Assembly (NCBI GenBank): GCA_025998675.1
Contig: AP024673.1
Location: 957,221-1,021,220 of the forward strand
Length of the DNA: 64,000 nt
Reading direction: 5' to 3'
Source of the DNA: Fimbriimonadales bacterium
GTDB lineage: Bacteria; Armatimonadota; Fimbriimonadia; Fimbriimonadales; GBS-DC
Part shown: one piece after another, positions 52,496 to 61,116 of the stretch
Layout: every line of letters starts with the position of its first letter
How positions within the stretch are numbered: position 1 is the first letter of the stretch
The notes under the pieces: model-generated
Database searches by the model: none
Seen by the model: only the letters and a program-made list of their open reading frames with translations
What the model was told of the DNA's origin: nothing
Position numbers and translations under genes: made by a program

Positions 52496-54643
52496 ATGCG
52501 GTACTGGGTGCTGATAGGGCTGGCGATGACGCTCGCGCTCGCCCGCGGGCAAACCGTGGAGTTCCCGCTGGGCTACTACTCATACGCTGAGATTGCGCAG
52601 CGGATGTCGGTGGGCGGCAGGCGCGTGGTGTGCGCTCCAGAGCTGAACGACTCGATGACGCTGCTGCGCCTCAAGCCCCGCGAGTGGGGCGCGATGCGCC
52701 GTGTGCTGGAGAACACGCTCGAAGTGCAGTTCCGACCAACAGGCGACAACCGCTGGATTCTCGCGCGCCCGCCTGAAGTGCTGAAACAGGACGCGCGACT
52801 TCTCGAAGCGCTTGCGCACGCCCTTGAACAGGACCTCCTCGCGCAACGAGCCGTTTTGCAGAGGATAATCCAGTCGAACACCCCCGCTGAAACCCTCACG
52901 ATGGAGTCGGCGGCGCGCCTGTTCGGGGTTCGATTCTCGAGCAATCCAGACCTGGCGCGCTATCAGTATGAGCGTCTGAGAGAACGGGTCGCCCTGTTGC
53001 AAAGCGCGCCGTTTCTGGAACTTCGCGCGCACTGGCGCGCCATCAGCCGATTTCGCAAGGCGCTTGCGGACGAGTTTCCTCGCGCCGAGGTACAGACATC
53101 CCCATTGCCCCGTGTCCAACCGCCTGCGCCTCTGAGCCATCGCGTCGCGATCGAGCGATTCCTTGCGAAGTATTCGCTCGGCGACTTTGGGCTTCCGCCG
53201 TCGCTGCTGCGCATGGCAGAGCAACACGCGCGCCTGTCCCAGGCGGAATGGGAGGCGATTTACCCCAACATCTGGTTCGACGCCGCCGAGTATCGCGCGG
53301 TGTGGGCGCTCGACAAACAGTGCGCCCTCGCGCTTGAGGCGCTACGCACATACGCGCAGCATACCCTTCTCCAGCAACTGACCCCGCCGCCGAGCCTCCA
53401 GCAGGCGTTTGAGCAGGGGGGCGTCGCGCAAGTGTATACGCTGTCGGTCGACGCCGAGACGCTGGCGCTCTTGTTCAACGATTCGGAAGGCGCGCCCGTG
53501 GCGCCCAGCGCCCGCGCAACGACGCCCCTAACCCTGCTGGCCACGGCATGGTGGGACAAGACGCTCGATGGCTACAGGATGGCGCGCCGCTATCTCCTGC
53601 TGGGCTACGAAGACCGCCCGTGGATTGCGAGAACCTTCGACGAGGAGGCGGTGTTTACGCTTTCGCGCGAGGAGCTGTCGCGCCTGTTCCGTCACGCCGC
53701 GCCCGCGCGAGCGCGTCAGTTCCAGCAGGCGCTGCAACGGCACGAGTCGCTTCTGCAGGAACGCGCGCTGCGCCAGTTCCCGCCGCGAGCGGGCGACCTC
53801 AGTCATACCCTCTACGAGCGACTCGCAGAATGGGCGGGGCAGCAGGACCAGGAGGTTGCCGTAGAGCTGGCGATGACCTGGGATGTGTGCATCATCACAT
53901 GGGGTACAGCGCTGCGACTGTATGTGGCAGACGATGTGCCGTTGCACACGGCGCTCAGGGAACACACCCGGTACGCCGAGGCGCTGTTAGACCGCTATGA
54001 GACGGTGTGGACGCTGCGCAACTTCGCGGCGTTCTGGAACCGCTTGCAGCGCGTCCCCGCCGCTCCCATCCGCCGTCTCATCGTCTCGGACGGCAGTCCG
54101 GCGGACTGGAAGGGCTTCTATCGCTCGCTCAGCCCCGTGCAGGCGGCGCGACTGGCGACCAGTAGCGAATACATTCCGGAATGGCTTCGGGCAGGCAAAA
54201 CACTGGTGCTTGACGCGCAAAGTGCGAACGACTACGGCGAGGCGTGGCTGATTCTGCACTTTCTGGAGCAGTTGCCCTCTGAACAGCGCGACAGGCTTCT
54301 GAAGGCGCCTGCGTGGGCGGATGTGATTCGCGTGCCTCTGGGTTCGTTGCCTGCCCCTGCGAAAGCGCGCCTGGCGGAGGTGTTGCGCCTGTGGGCGACG
54401 ACGCAGCTCGCCGCCAAAGACTTCTATGTCTCCCGAAGGGACGAGCAGCTCTGGTACGACCTGCTGACGGGTCAGCTACCCATGGAGCGGCTGCTCAGCG
54501 GGTTGGTGCTGGAGCGCCGCCATGGGGGCTGGGAGCTGAGTTATCATGCGCCTGAGGTTGAACAGCATAGCGGCGTGCTTCTGCTCATGAACGGACTGCC
54601 AGCGAACAGGAGACTGCTCTGGGTTCCTGACGCTTTCGAGTAA
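52496..54643 (+). CDS. Secreted protein of unknown family with STN-like N-terminus, paralogue 2 (715 aa)
   Basis: The protein parallels its upstream neighbour along its whole length: signal peptide (RYWVLIGLAMTLALARG), TVEFPLGYYSYAEIAQRMSV, PELNDSMTLLRLKPREW, and DRYETVWTLRNFAAF in the last third. AGGAGG lies 5 nt before the ATG at 52496; an upstream open frame lies within the first paralogue in another frame and is not real. The two genes arose by tandem duplication and have diverged clearly, unlike the nearly identical methylase pair. The function is unknown. Confidence 0.8.
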   Translation: MRYWVLIGLAMTLALARGQTVEFPLGYYSYAEIAQRMSVGGRRVVCAPELNDSMTLLRLKPREWGAMRRVLENTLEVQFRPTGDNRWILARPPEVLKQDARLLEALAHALEQDLLAQRAVLQRIIQSNTPAETLTMESAARLFGVRFSSNPDLARYQYERLRERVALLQSAPFLELRAHWRAISRFRKALADEFPRAEVQTSPLPRVQPPAPLSHRVAIERFLAKYSLGDFGLPPSLLRMAEQHARLSQAEWEAIYPNIWFDAAEYRAVWALDKQCALALEALRTYAQHTLLQQLTPPPSLQQAFEQGGVAQVYTLSVDAETLALLFNDSEGAPVAPSARATTPLTLLATAWWDKTLDGYRMARRYLLLGYEDRPWIARTFDEEAVFTLSREELSRLFRHAAPARARQFQQALQRHESLLQERALRQFPPRAGDLSHTLYERLAEWAGQQDQEVAVELAMTWDVCIITWGTALRLYVADDVPLHTALREHTRYAEALLDRYETVWTLRNFAAFWNRLQRVPAAPIRRLIVSDGSPADWKGFYRSLSPVQAARLATSSEYIPEWLRAGKTLVLDAQSANDYGEAWLILHFLEQLPSEQRDRLLKAPAWADVIRVPLGSLPAPAKARLAEVLRLWATTQLAAKDFYVSRRDEQLWYDLLTGQLPMERLLSGLVLERRHGGWELSYHAPEVEQHSGVLLLMNGLPANRRLLWVPDAFE

Positions 54644-54648
54644 ACTTT

Positions 54649-54834
54649 TTGTACGCACGGGGGATAGAGGCAGTGTTGGCGGTAAACCATACGCGGGGTC
54701 ATCAGGCGACGCTGAGCGGGTTGCTGTCCGATGGGCACGGTAAGTTGCGCTTGATAGAAGCAGAAATGGCGGATTCAGGTGCAGGAGAATGGTGGGAAAA
54801 TCAGGTCGAGTGGCTCTTCCAAGCCGGGAGGTGA
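54649..54834 (+). pseudogene. Possible remnant of a GYF-membrane-protein tail (61 codons)
   Basis: The translated sequence includes EAVLAVNHTRGHQATLSGLLSDGHGKL. It resembles the C-terminal tail of the protein encoded at 55488-56297 (AAVAQTMNQASRARVSWLLSDGRGHL): both have a spaced Asn, Arg, Ser and then LLSDG-G-L. There is no promoter or ribosome-binding site at its start, so it may be the 3' end of a lost neighbouring gene. Confidence 0.4.
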
Positions 54835-54841
54835 ATGTCTG

Positions 54842-55329
54842 ATGGAGACCTGGAAAAAGTACTTCATCGTATCTATCATTTTGTTTTTTTTGTTTCTTCT
54901 TTCGCCATCGTCTATTCATTTGTGAGTCGTCGCTATCAATTTGACTCACCCTCGAGGGTTATAATCGTGATGAAGAAGCCGAGATTATCTTTCTCCAGCT
55001 GGAGAAGGACCTCGTGGAGACTACGCAAGGTTCGAACCGAAAAGGAGATGTGTAGTTCCTACATTATATGTTCTCATCTTGCCTGCGGCTTCCCTGTTTT
55101 CAGCGATATACTGCTGGCTTGTTTGGCGCTATCTCGATGACGGCGATGCACTGGGAGATAAAGACTGAATCTTAGTGGCAATATTGTGTATAGTAATTAC
55201 ATCGTTTGTTGTCTTAAGGCACTGGATAACTCTCCAGGCGTGGAACAGGGGTCAGCCTATATAGGATACGGTGGGTGGAAATTAGTACAGGTGGAGTATC
55301 TGTATGACGGGCACAGGAACTGGGGATAA
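54842..55329 (+). pseudogene. Decayed multi-helix membrane protein gene
   Basis: An intact start (GGGAGGTGA, then ATG at 54842) opens with a membrane helix (METWKKYFIVSIILFFLFLL) that stops after 27 codons. Coding-like sequence continues in another frame (NRDEEAEIIFLQLEKDLVE at about 54963-55055). It then returns to the first frame with two further helices (LYVLILPAASLFSAIYCWLV and ILVAILCIVITSFVVL) separated by a TGA. It ends in a third frame with GGWKLVQVEYLYDGHRNWG before a TAA at 55327-55329; the last shift falls at a run of four G near 55247. At least two frameshifts and one in-frame stop indicate a dead gene. Apart from this, 55330-55487 shows only the weak upstream extension of the next gene. 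Confidence 0.6.
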
Positions 55330-55487
55330 GCGAGCAGGTATACTTTTCTCTGGGTGAAACATGATGCAAGCGGTCAAGTATGAGGGGGAACCGTCCGCCT
55401 GCTGGAACCGTGAACCCACCCAAATGGCAGGCAGTCCCAGAGCCAGCGACAACAGAGCCTCCCGCGTTGCAGGTTCAGGAGGTGCGC

Positions 55488-56297
55488 ATGCAATCTGGAA
55501 AGTTATACTGGTACATTGACCGACAGGGCAAAATGTCGGGTCCTGTAGATGTCGCGACGCTGAGCCGCTTACTGGCTTCAGGAGACATCACCCTGAATAC
55601 AAAGCTTGTCCAGTCCGATGGGCGTTCGACGCGCGTTCGCGATTTACCAGAATTTGGCGGGAATATCGCCAATTGGGTTTCCAAAGGTCCTACGGAAGCC
55701 GCTTACCTGATACTGTTTGCCAGTACCTTGCTGTTAGCGTCTTTATTGTGGTCACGCGGCCCGACGGGCGTGATGATTCTGATGTTCAGTCCGAAGCCTT
55801 ACGACGAGACCGTCGTGCGCCCTATCCCGTTCAGTTCCGATCACGAACTTTCTGAGGCTGAACGCAGGCAGCTCAGGCACATCCTCTCTTCTAATGAACA
55901 GTCAAAAGCCGATGTGCGGTTGCGTTCGTACATGGGATTGGGCGCCTACCTTGCTTCGCTGCTCTGCACGGTATATGCCTTGATGCGAGGGGGAACGCGG
56001 CAGCGGGATGTGAGGATAGTAGCGATAATAATTTTTGTGGCGGCGTTTTTATTGCTCTGCTACAGTATAATTCATCGTCATGACAGCCTCTCAAGAGGGC
56101 GCGCTCGTTTCGGCTGGTGGGATACGCACGGGGCGGCGGTGGCGCAGACGATGAATCAGGCGAGTCGGGCGCGTGTAAGCTGGTTGCTGTCCGATGGGCG
56201 CGGCCATCTGGGGCGCACGCTGGCGCCATATCACACGCCGCTGGGTTCCAGTGGTGTGGGGCGAGGTGCAGCATTCGTTGGCACGGGCAGGAAATAA
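55488..56297 (+). CDS. GYF_2-domain membrane protein (269 aa)
   Basis: An N-terminal GYF_2 (DUF4339)-like domain (LYWYIDRQGKMSGPVDVATLS, about 4-55) is followed by a membrane helix (about 75-92), a loop of about 60 residues, two further helices (about 145-160 and 175-195), and a Gly/Arg-rich tail. GYF_2 domains often bind proline-rich peptides or sit on bacterial membrane proteins of unknown role. I start at the ATG at 55488 because AGGAGG lies 5 nt upstream; an in-frame ATG at 55380 adds 36 residues of low-complexity sequence. It precedes the methyltransferase gene by 27 nt. Confidence 0.75.
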   Translation: MQSGKLYWYIDRQGKMSGPVDVATLSRLLASGDITLNTKLVQSDGRSTRVRDLPEFGGNIANWVSKGPTEAAYLILFASTLLLASLLWSRGPTGVMILMFSPKPYDETVVRPIPFSSDHELSEAERRQLRHILSSNEQSKADVRLRSYMGLGAYLASLLCTVYALMRGGTRQRDVRIVAIIIFVAAFLLLCYSIIHRHDSLSRGRARFGWWDTHGAAVAQTMNQASRARVSWLLSDGRGHLGRTLAPYHTPLGSSGVGRGAAFVGTGRK

Positions 56298-56324
56298 GCG
56301 GGAATTGCTGAAATAGGCGCTTGT

Positions 56325-57176
56325 ATGACTCGCGAATCGGAGCCTTCACACGAGAAGGTCGGCTATAAGTCGGTGATTGATATGGGACGGGAAGCGACCG
56401 TACCCTTCCCGCACAATCTGTACGACTACCCAACGAAGATTCTGCCGCAGGTGATGGGCGAGTTTGTAGAGCGGCTGAGCGCAGTTGGCGAGGTGGTGTT
56501 GGACCCCTTCGCGGGCGGCGGCACAGTCGCAGTGGAATGCGCCCTTCGGCAGCGTCGCTCCATCTGCGTGGACATCAACCCTTATGCGCTGGCGGTGGCT
56601 CAGAAGAAGCTGGACGCGCTGCGAACAGGGTCGCTGTTCGACTCGCCTCTGGTGGAGGCGCAACTGTGCCTGCGCGCCGACGCGCGTGCGCTTCCTCTTC
56701 AGTCGGACAGCGTGGACGCCATCGTGACAGATATTCCCTATGCCGATATGATTCGATATTCAGACCTGCCTGCTGACCTCAGTACGATTGGAGACTATGA
56801 TGCCTTTCTCGACGCGCTGGGATGCGCTTTCGACGAGATGGCGCGCGCACTCAAACCGAATCGATACTGCGCTATCTTCGTGGCAGACTATCGGATCGCG
56901 CGCAGTCGCGTGATTTTGCCCCTGCATGCGGATGTGATTGCCCTGATGCAGGGACGCGGCTTTGATTTATTCGATCTGTATGTGTGGCGATATTACCGTT
57001 CGGGAGGGTTCCGTCCGTTTGGCGCGAAGCCCTATCAGGCGATGAATGTCCACTCCTACATTCTGGTCTTTCACAAGCCTGTCGCACCAAAGACGCTCAT
57101 CAAAAACCGCCCTGTGCGCTACCGCCCACGCCTTGTTGAAAAGCTCCAGAGGGCAAATGGAACTGACAAGCACTGA
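56325..57176 (+). CDS. DNA methyltransferase, N4/N6-amino type (283 aa)
   Basis: This is predicted to methylate an exocyclic amino group of cytosine or adenine in DNA. The SAM-binding motif is D60-PFAGGGT, preceded by FPHNLYDYPTKILP, which fits motif X. The catalytic motif is D136-I-P-Y in TDIPYADM, a variant of the usual DPPY/SPPY. Motif order is X-I-IV, unlike the beta class (IV before I). A tRNA or rRNA methylase of the Trm11-like group is an alternative. Its last 20 nt overlap the next gene, a putative nuclease, which supports a restriction-modification pair. Confidence 0.8.
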   Translation: MTRESEPSHEKVGYKSVIDMGREATVPFPHNLYDYPTKILPQVMGEFVERLSAVGEVVLDPFAGGGTVAVECALRQRRSICVDINPYALAVAQKKLDALRTGSLFDSPLVEAQLCLRADARALPLQSDSVDAIVTDIPYADMIRYSDLPADLSTIGDYDAFLDALGCAFDEMARALKPNRYCAIFVADYRIARSRVILPLHADVIALMQGRGFDLFDLYVWRYYRSGGFRPFGAKPYQAMNVHSYILVFHKPVAPKTLIKNRPVRYRPRLVEKLQRANGTDKH

Positions 57177-58458
57177 ATATACGCCGTCTACAAACTCGGC
57201 ATATCCCACCAGGGCAGTCGTGCTGGTGGTGGACAAGTATTCGCAGGATGTTCACCTTGCAAGCTTGACTGCAGGAGTTAAGTACCCCATAAAGTATGGA
57301 AGCCGTAGCGGAATAGAGTACACAAGAGGTTTTTACAGCATACTTGCGGATCTGGCGAATGTTCAGCAGGGCGTTAGTGTGTTTTTCTACCGTCGTCGCA
57401 TAGACGAGCCTACGGAAGGTCGTGGATTCATAGGCGAGTGGGCAGCTGCAGGCGACGCTTATGAAGACTTGTCTTCCTCTATAGTTTACAATAATTTGAA
57501 AATTTTGGGAATTTGTTCTAACTGTGGATGCCCTGTTTCTACACTCGAAGACGAAAAAATTGTTTGCAAATACTGTAAAGGCGAATTAAACGGACATATC
57601 CTGCCTTTGCGGTTTCCCCTGCGAACCGTTTATCGCTACCCGCGATACTTGGATGATAACACGGCATATGTTGACATTACGGACGAGGGGCGGCTCAGTA
57701 CCCTCATCTTCCGAAAAGTCTATGGCGCAGGTAGAGAGCGAAGCGTTAATCCTATCCTGCCCGAAGAGGCTGAAAAGTTGCGGCGACTGCTGCATCGGGT
57801 GGAACAGGATAGACAAAATCATCAAGTGTCTCATCCCAGTAGTATGCCCTACAATCAATCCGTCAGTATACAGAAATTAAGCGATTATATAAACTTAAAA
57901 CAAAAATATAAAATATCGGGAAAAGGTAGCACACATTTGTACGAAACCAAAAGTGGTGAGCTGGTTTATGAAACAATTCTCGAGTTCTGGCTCATGCTCG
58001 AGTTAGGAAGAAATCCACAGGGTCTACTCGCGACTCTGGGGATTCCTCCCCACGAACGATTGGAGTGGTTTGCGAATCAGGTATTGTTCGGTATCGGGGG
58101 AGAAAAATCTGATGTCTTGTTACTGATGCGCAACGGTTCAAACCAGCGATGCCGTGCAATCGTTATTGAGTTGAAGAAAGGGGTAGTTGGCTTACAGTCA
58201 ATTCAACAGGTCAGGTCTTACGCCTACTGGATCGCTCAGCTGGCGACGGCACAGGTGCAACACTGTATTCAGATGCCTTTCAAGATTACACCAATCATGA
58301 TCGGACACCGCGTGAGTCGCGGGGCAAAGCCATTCGCTCCATTTTCGCTGGTGATACCGTACTCTACTCCATTGACAGTAGAAATAGAGTCACCACAGGT
58401 GTTCACATACTCCGTGGATACCAGCAACAACACCCTCCAGCTTGCCAGAAAAATTTAA
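57157..58458 (+). CDS. Putative restriction endonuclease: zinc ribbon plus PD-(D/E)XK core (433 aa)
   Basis: I do not recognise the family, but three parts are visible. Residues about 15-105 form a beta-rich domain that weakly resembles PUA/EVE-like folds (VSVFFYRRRID ... GRGFIGEW). A zinc ribbon has cysteines 120, 123, 137 and 140. A C-terminal nuclease-like core has Asp319 (GEKSDVLLLM) and Glu338-Leu-Lys340 (AIVIELKKG), the D-x18-ExK pattern of PD-(D/E)XK nucleases. The ATG at 57157 has AGAGGG upstream and overlaps the methyltransferase gene by 20 nt. Base composition is visibly more AT-rich than its neighbours, suggesting transfer. Confidence 0.75.
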   Translation: MELTSTEYTPSTNSAYPTRAVVLVVDKYSQDVHLASLTAGVKYPIKYGSRSGIEYTRGFYSILADLANVQQGVSVFFYRRRIDEPTEGRGFIGEWAAAGDAYEDLSSSIVYNNLKILGICSNCGCPVSTLEDEKIVCKYCKGELNGHILPLRFPLRTVYRYPRYLDDNTAYVDITDEGRLSTLIFRKVYGAGRERSVNPILPEEAEKLRRLLHRVEQDRQNHQVSHPSSMPYNQSVSIQKLSDYINLKQKYKISGKGSTHLYETKSGELVYETILEFWLMLELGRNPQGLLATLGIPPHERLEWFANQVLFGIGGEKSDVLLLMRNGSNQRCRAIVIELKKGVVGLQSIQQVRSYAYWIAQLATAQVQHCIQMPFKITPIMIGHRVSRGAKPFAPFSLVIPYSTPLTVEIESPQVFTYSVDTSNNTLQLARKI

Positions 58459-58460
58459 GC

Positions 58461-60656
58461 TCACTCCGCGCTCAAACTCGCATACTCCTGGCGGAGGGCG
58501 TCAGCGTCCTGCGCGCGTCCCTGCGAGTCGTAGAGGGCGGCTAAGTCCTGCAACGCCTGCAGGTGCGCGCTGAGTATCTGCCGCTCGCGTTCGGGGTTGT
58601 AAAGCCCCAGCCCGCGCCCCGCGAGGTTGAACGGATAGGTGACCTCGCGGTAGTTGCGGAACACCTGCAGCGCCTGCTCGTAGTGCCCCTGCGCCTTGAT
58701 AAGTTCGTTCAGGGCGCGGTAGTGCCGTGCGAGGGCGAGGTGCGCAAACCCATACGCCGTCTCGACAATCTCGGGAATCGCGCGAATGCGCCCGTAGGGG
58801 CTGTTCTGGATTTCAATCACGCGCTCGTAATACTGGCGCGCCTCGTCGGTCAGGCGGGGGTCATCGCGGTCGGGCTGGGCGTACTGCGCCAGTTTGAGCA
58901 GCGCGGGCAGGCTATGCGGGTCGCGCGCCAGCGCCGCCTCGAACTGGGCGCGGGCGCGTTCGCGGTCGTTCTCGCGCTCGTAATACAGCCCCAGCCGATA
59001 GTGATTGCGCGGCGAGGGCTTCAGGCGCACGGCGCGGGTCATCAGCTCCAACGCGGTCTCGCGCCTGCCCAGCGCGTAATACAGCTCGCCCGAATCCATC
59101 AGGTAGTCGGGGTTGGTCGGGTCGAAGCGGCGCGCGGTGCTGTAATATTCTGCCGCCTGCGGCGCGTGCGAGACGAGCATTTCGTACCTGCCCGGGTTGG
59201 CGCGCCACTCGCCCAGCGCGAAGCCCGTCAGTGCGGTCATCAACACCAGCGTCAGCACCAGCGCCGTGCCGCGCCGTTCAATTGCGCGGACAGGCAGCGC
59301 GAATACGCCGTCCACCGCAAACGCCAGCCCCAGCCCCAGCAGCGCGCACAGCGTCAGCAGGTTCGCAAACGCATGCAGGTCGGAATCGACGGCGTTGTGC
59401 AGCGCCGCGCCCACAACCGCCGCCAGCACGCCCGCCCGCATGGGACGCCAGTCCATCACGCGCGGCGCGGGTCGGTTCGGGTCGGGCGGCTGCTCGCCCT
59501 GCAGCGCGCGCCCCAGCCAGCCGACTGCGGTTGCAATCAGCAAGAGTAGCGCGGGCAGCCCCGACTCGGCAGCAAGCTCCAGATAGGTGTTGTGCGCCGC
59601 GCGGGTGTAGCCGACGCTCGCGTAGCGCGGGTACTGCCACTCGAATGCGCCCGTGCCTACGCCCAGCACGGGGTTCGCCAGCGCGGTGCGCAGCGCGCCC
59701 TTCCATGTCTCGATGCGGAACGCGCCTGAATGCACATCCTGCGTCGCCGCCTGCGGGGTCAGCCGTTGCGTCGCGGGGGTACTGAGCCAGAACACGCCCA
59801 TCAGCAGCACGCCCACTACCCCAAGGCGCAGGATGAAGTCGCGCCCCAGCAGTCGCCACGCGCCCACCAGCGCCAGAAAGACCGCCGCCGCGCCCAGAAA
59901 CGCCAGCATGCCCAATCGTGAGGCGGTCAGCGCGAGCGCGCTGAGTTGCAGCCACAGTCCGACCGTGAGGAGCGCAGTATAGGCGCGTCGGCGCGGCTCG
60001 GGCAGCTCGCGCCCCAGCATCAGCAGTGCGCCCAGCGTCAGCGGCGCGCTCATCGCCAGATAGCCCGCCAGCAGGTTCGGATTGAAAAAGCTCGCGAAAA
60101 TGCGCCAGTTCGGAACCCCGCCCAGCGCGTTTATCAGGTACTCCGTGCAGCCGCGCAGTCCCAGCAGGCTCGCGCTTGCAATCATCGGCGCGACGACCAG
60201 CCAGCCCGTTGCGCCCCGTCGCACAACCGCCGTGAGCGTCAGAATCGCCGCCAGTCCCACCAGCCACTGCACGACGCGCAGCAGCCCCGCCCAGCCCGAC
60301 TGCATCAGCGCCGCCGAGAGCCCCATCCACACCACCAGCAGCGTCAGGGGCAACAGGAATCTGCCCACGGGCAGCCGCCACATCTCTGCGTTCCACGCCG
60401 CAACAAAAAAGCCCGCCAGCAGCAGCGCGCTCACCAGCAGCATGCCCATGAGGGGCATGTCCGCGCTCCACAGCAGCGCGCCGAGCAGGGAATCGGGCGC
60501 CACGGGGCGCGCGCCCACATACACGCTGCCCGACAGCCACGGGACGAGCGCAATCCCCGCGCCTGTCAGCCCCGCCGCCCACGAAACCCACTGCGGCGCA
60601 CGGCGCTTCACGCGCGTCTTACCGTTCCCAGAATGCCTGACGCCGTTCCTCTGCAT
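58461..60656 (-). CDS. O-antigen ligase-family membrane protein with C-terminal TPRs (731 aa)
   Basis: About ten to twelve hydrophobic helices fill residues 20-470. The Wzy-C type segment is present: VGTGAFEWQYPRYASVGYTRAAHNTYLELAAESGLPAL, where the conserved His-Asn and acidic residues lie. The last 230 residues contain tetratricopeptide repeats (YYSTARRFDPTNPDYLMDSGELYYALGR, and similar). Such proteins polymerise or ligate surface glycans. Start choice is uncertain: the ATG at 60656 has GAGGCGG upstream and overlaps the NUDIX gene by 38 nt; a GTG at 60611 just after the NUDIX stop is an alternative. Confidence 0.87.
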   Translation of the reverse strand: MQRNGVRHSGNGKTRVKRRAPQWVSWAAGLTGAGIALVPWLSGSVYVGARPVAPDSLLGALLWSADMPLMGMLLVSALLLAGFFVAAWNAEMWRLPVGRFLLPLTLLVVWMGLSAALMQSGWAGLLRVVQWLVGLAAILTLTAVVRRGATGWLVVAPMIASASLLGLRGCTEYLINALGGVPNWRIFASFFNPNLLAGYLAMSAPLTLGALLMLGRELPEPRRRAYTALLTVGLWLQLSALALTASRLGMLAFLGAAAVFLALVGAWRLLGRDFILRLGVVGVLLMGVFWLSTPATQRLTPQAATQDVHSGAFRIETWKGALRTALANPVLGVGTGAFEWQYPRYASVGYTRAAHNTYLELAAESGLPALLLLIATAVGWLGRALQGEQPPDPNRPAPRVMDWRPMRAGVLAAVVGAALHNAVDSDLHAFANLLTLCALLGLGLAFAVDGVFALPVRAIERRGTALVLTLVLMTALTGFALGEWRANPGRYEMLVSHAPQAAEYYSTARRFDPTNPDYLMDSGELYYALGRRETALELMTRAVRLKPSPRNHYRLGLYYERENDRERARAQFEAALARDPHSLPALLKLAQYAQPDRDDPRLTDEARQYYERVIEIQNSPYGRIRAIPEIVETAYGFAHLALARHYRALNELIKAQGHYEQALQVFRNYREVTYPFNLAGRGLGLYNPERERQILSAHLQALQDLAALYDSQGRAQDADALRQEYASLSAE

Positions 60657-61116
60657 AGCGAAATACCGCCTCAATCAGGGGCGACCAGTCGTAATAGAGC
60701 GCGGGCATCTCGTCGAGCGTCGCCCAGCGGACGCCCTGCGACTCGGAGTCGGCGCGGAGCGGTTCCAGCCGCGCCGCCCGCGCCAGAAACACAGGCGCAC
60801 TGCACGGCTCGGGCTCATTCAGCGAGCAAGGCTCCAGCAGGTAATGCCCGATCAGATGAATGGACTGCAGCACTGCGCCCGATTCTTCGTAGGCTTCGCG
60901 TCGGGCGGCGGCGTCGGGCGACTCGTTCGGCTCGATGCGTCCGCTGGGGGCGCAGTAGCCCCGTTCGCGGATGTGCGCCAGCAGGTAGCGTCCCGCGCCG
61001 TCGCTAATCAGCGCGACCACATAGCACGGGCGCGGCGACTGCACGGGCGTCTCGTCGGGCACGAATCGCATCCGTCGCCCTGCCCAGACCGCCTCCAGCG
61101 TCGCCCAGTCGGTCAA
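60619..61116 (-). CDS. NUDIX hydrolase (165 aa)
   Basis: The NUDIX box is complete: GRIEPNESPDAAARREAYEESGA matches G-x5-E-x7-REUxEExGU. Such enzymes hydrolyse nucleoside diphosphates linked to another group. The start appears to be a TTG at 61116, overlapping the stop of the signal peptidase gene (TTGA) with GGGGGAG upstream; an ATG at 61071 is the alternative. It belongs to the minus-strand operon from 62459 down to 58461. Confidence 0.87.
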   Translation of the reverse strand: MTDWATLEAVWAGRRMRFVPDETPVQSPRPCYVVALISDGAGRYLLAHIRERGYCAPSGRIEPNESPDAAARREAYEESGAVLQSIHLIGHYLLEPCSLNEPEPCSAPVFLARAARLEPLRADSESQGVRWATLDEMPALYYDWSPLIEAVFRYAEERRQAFWER

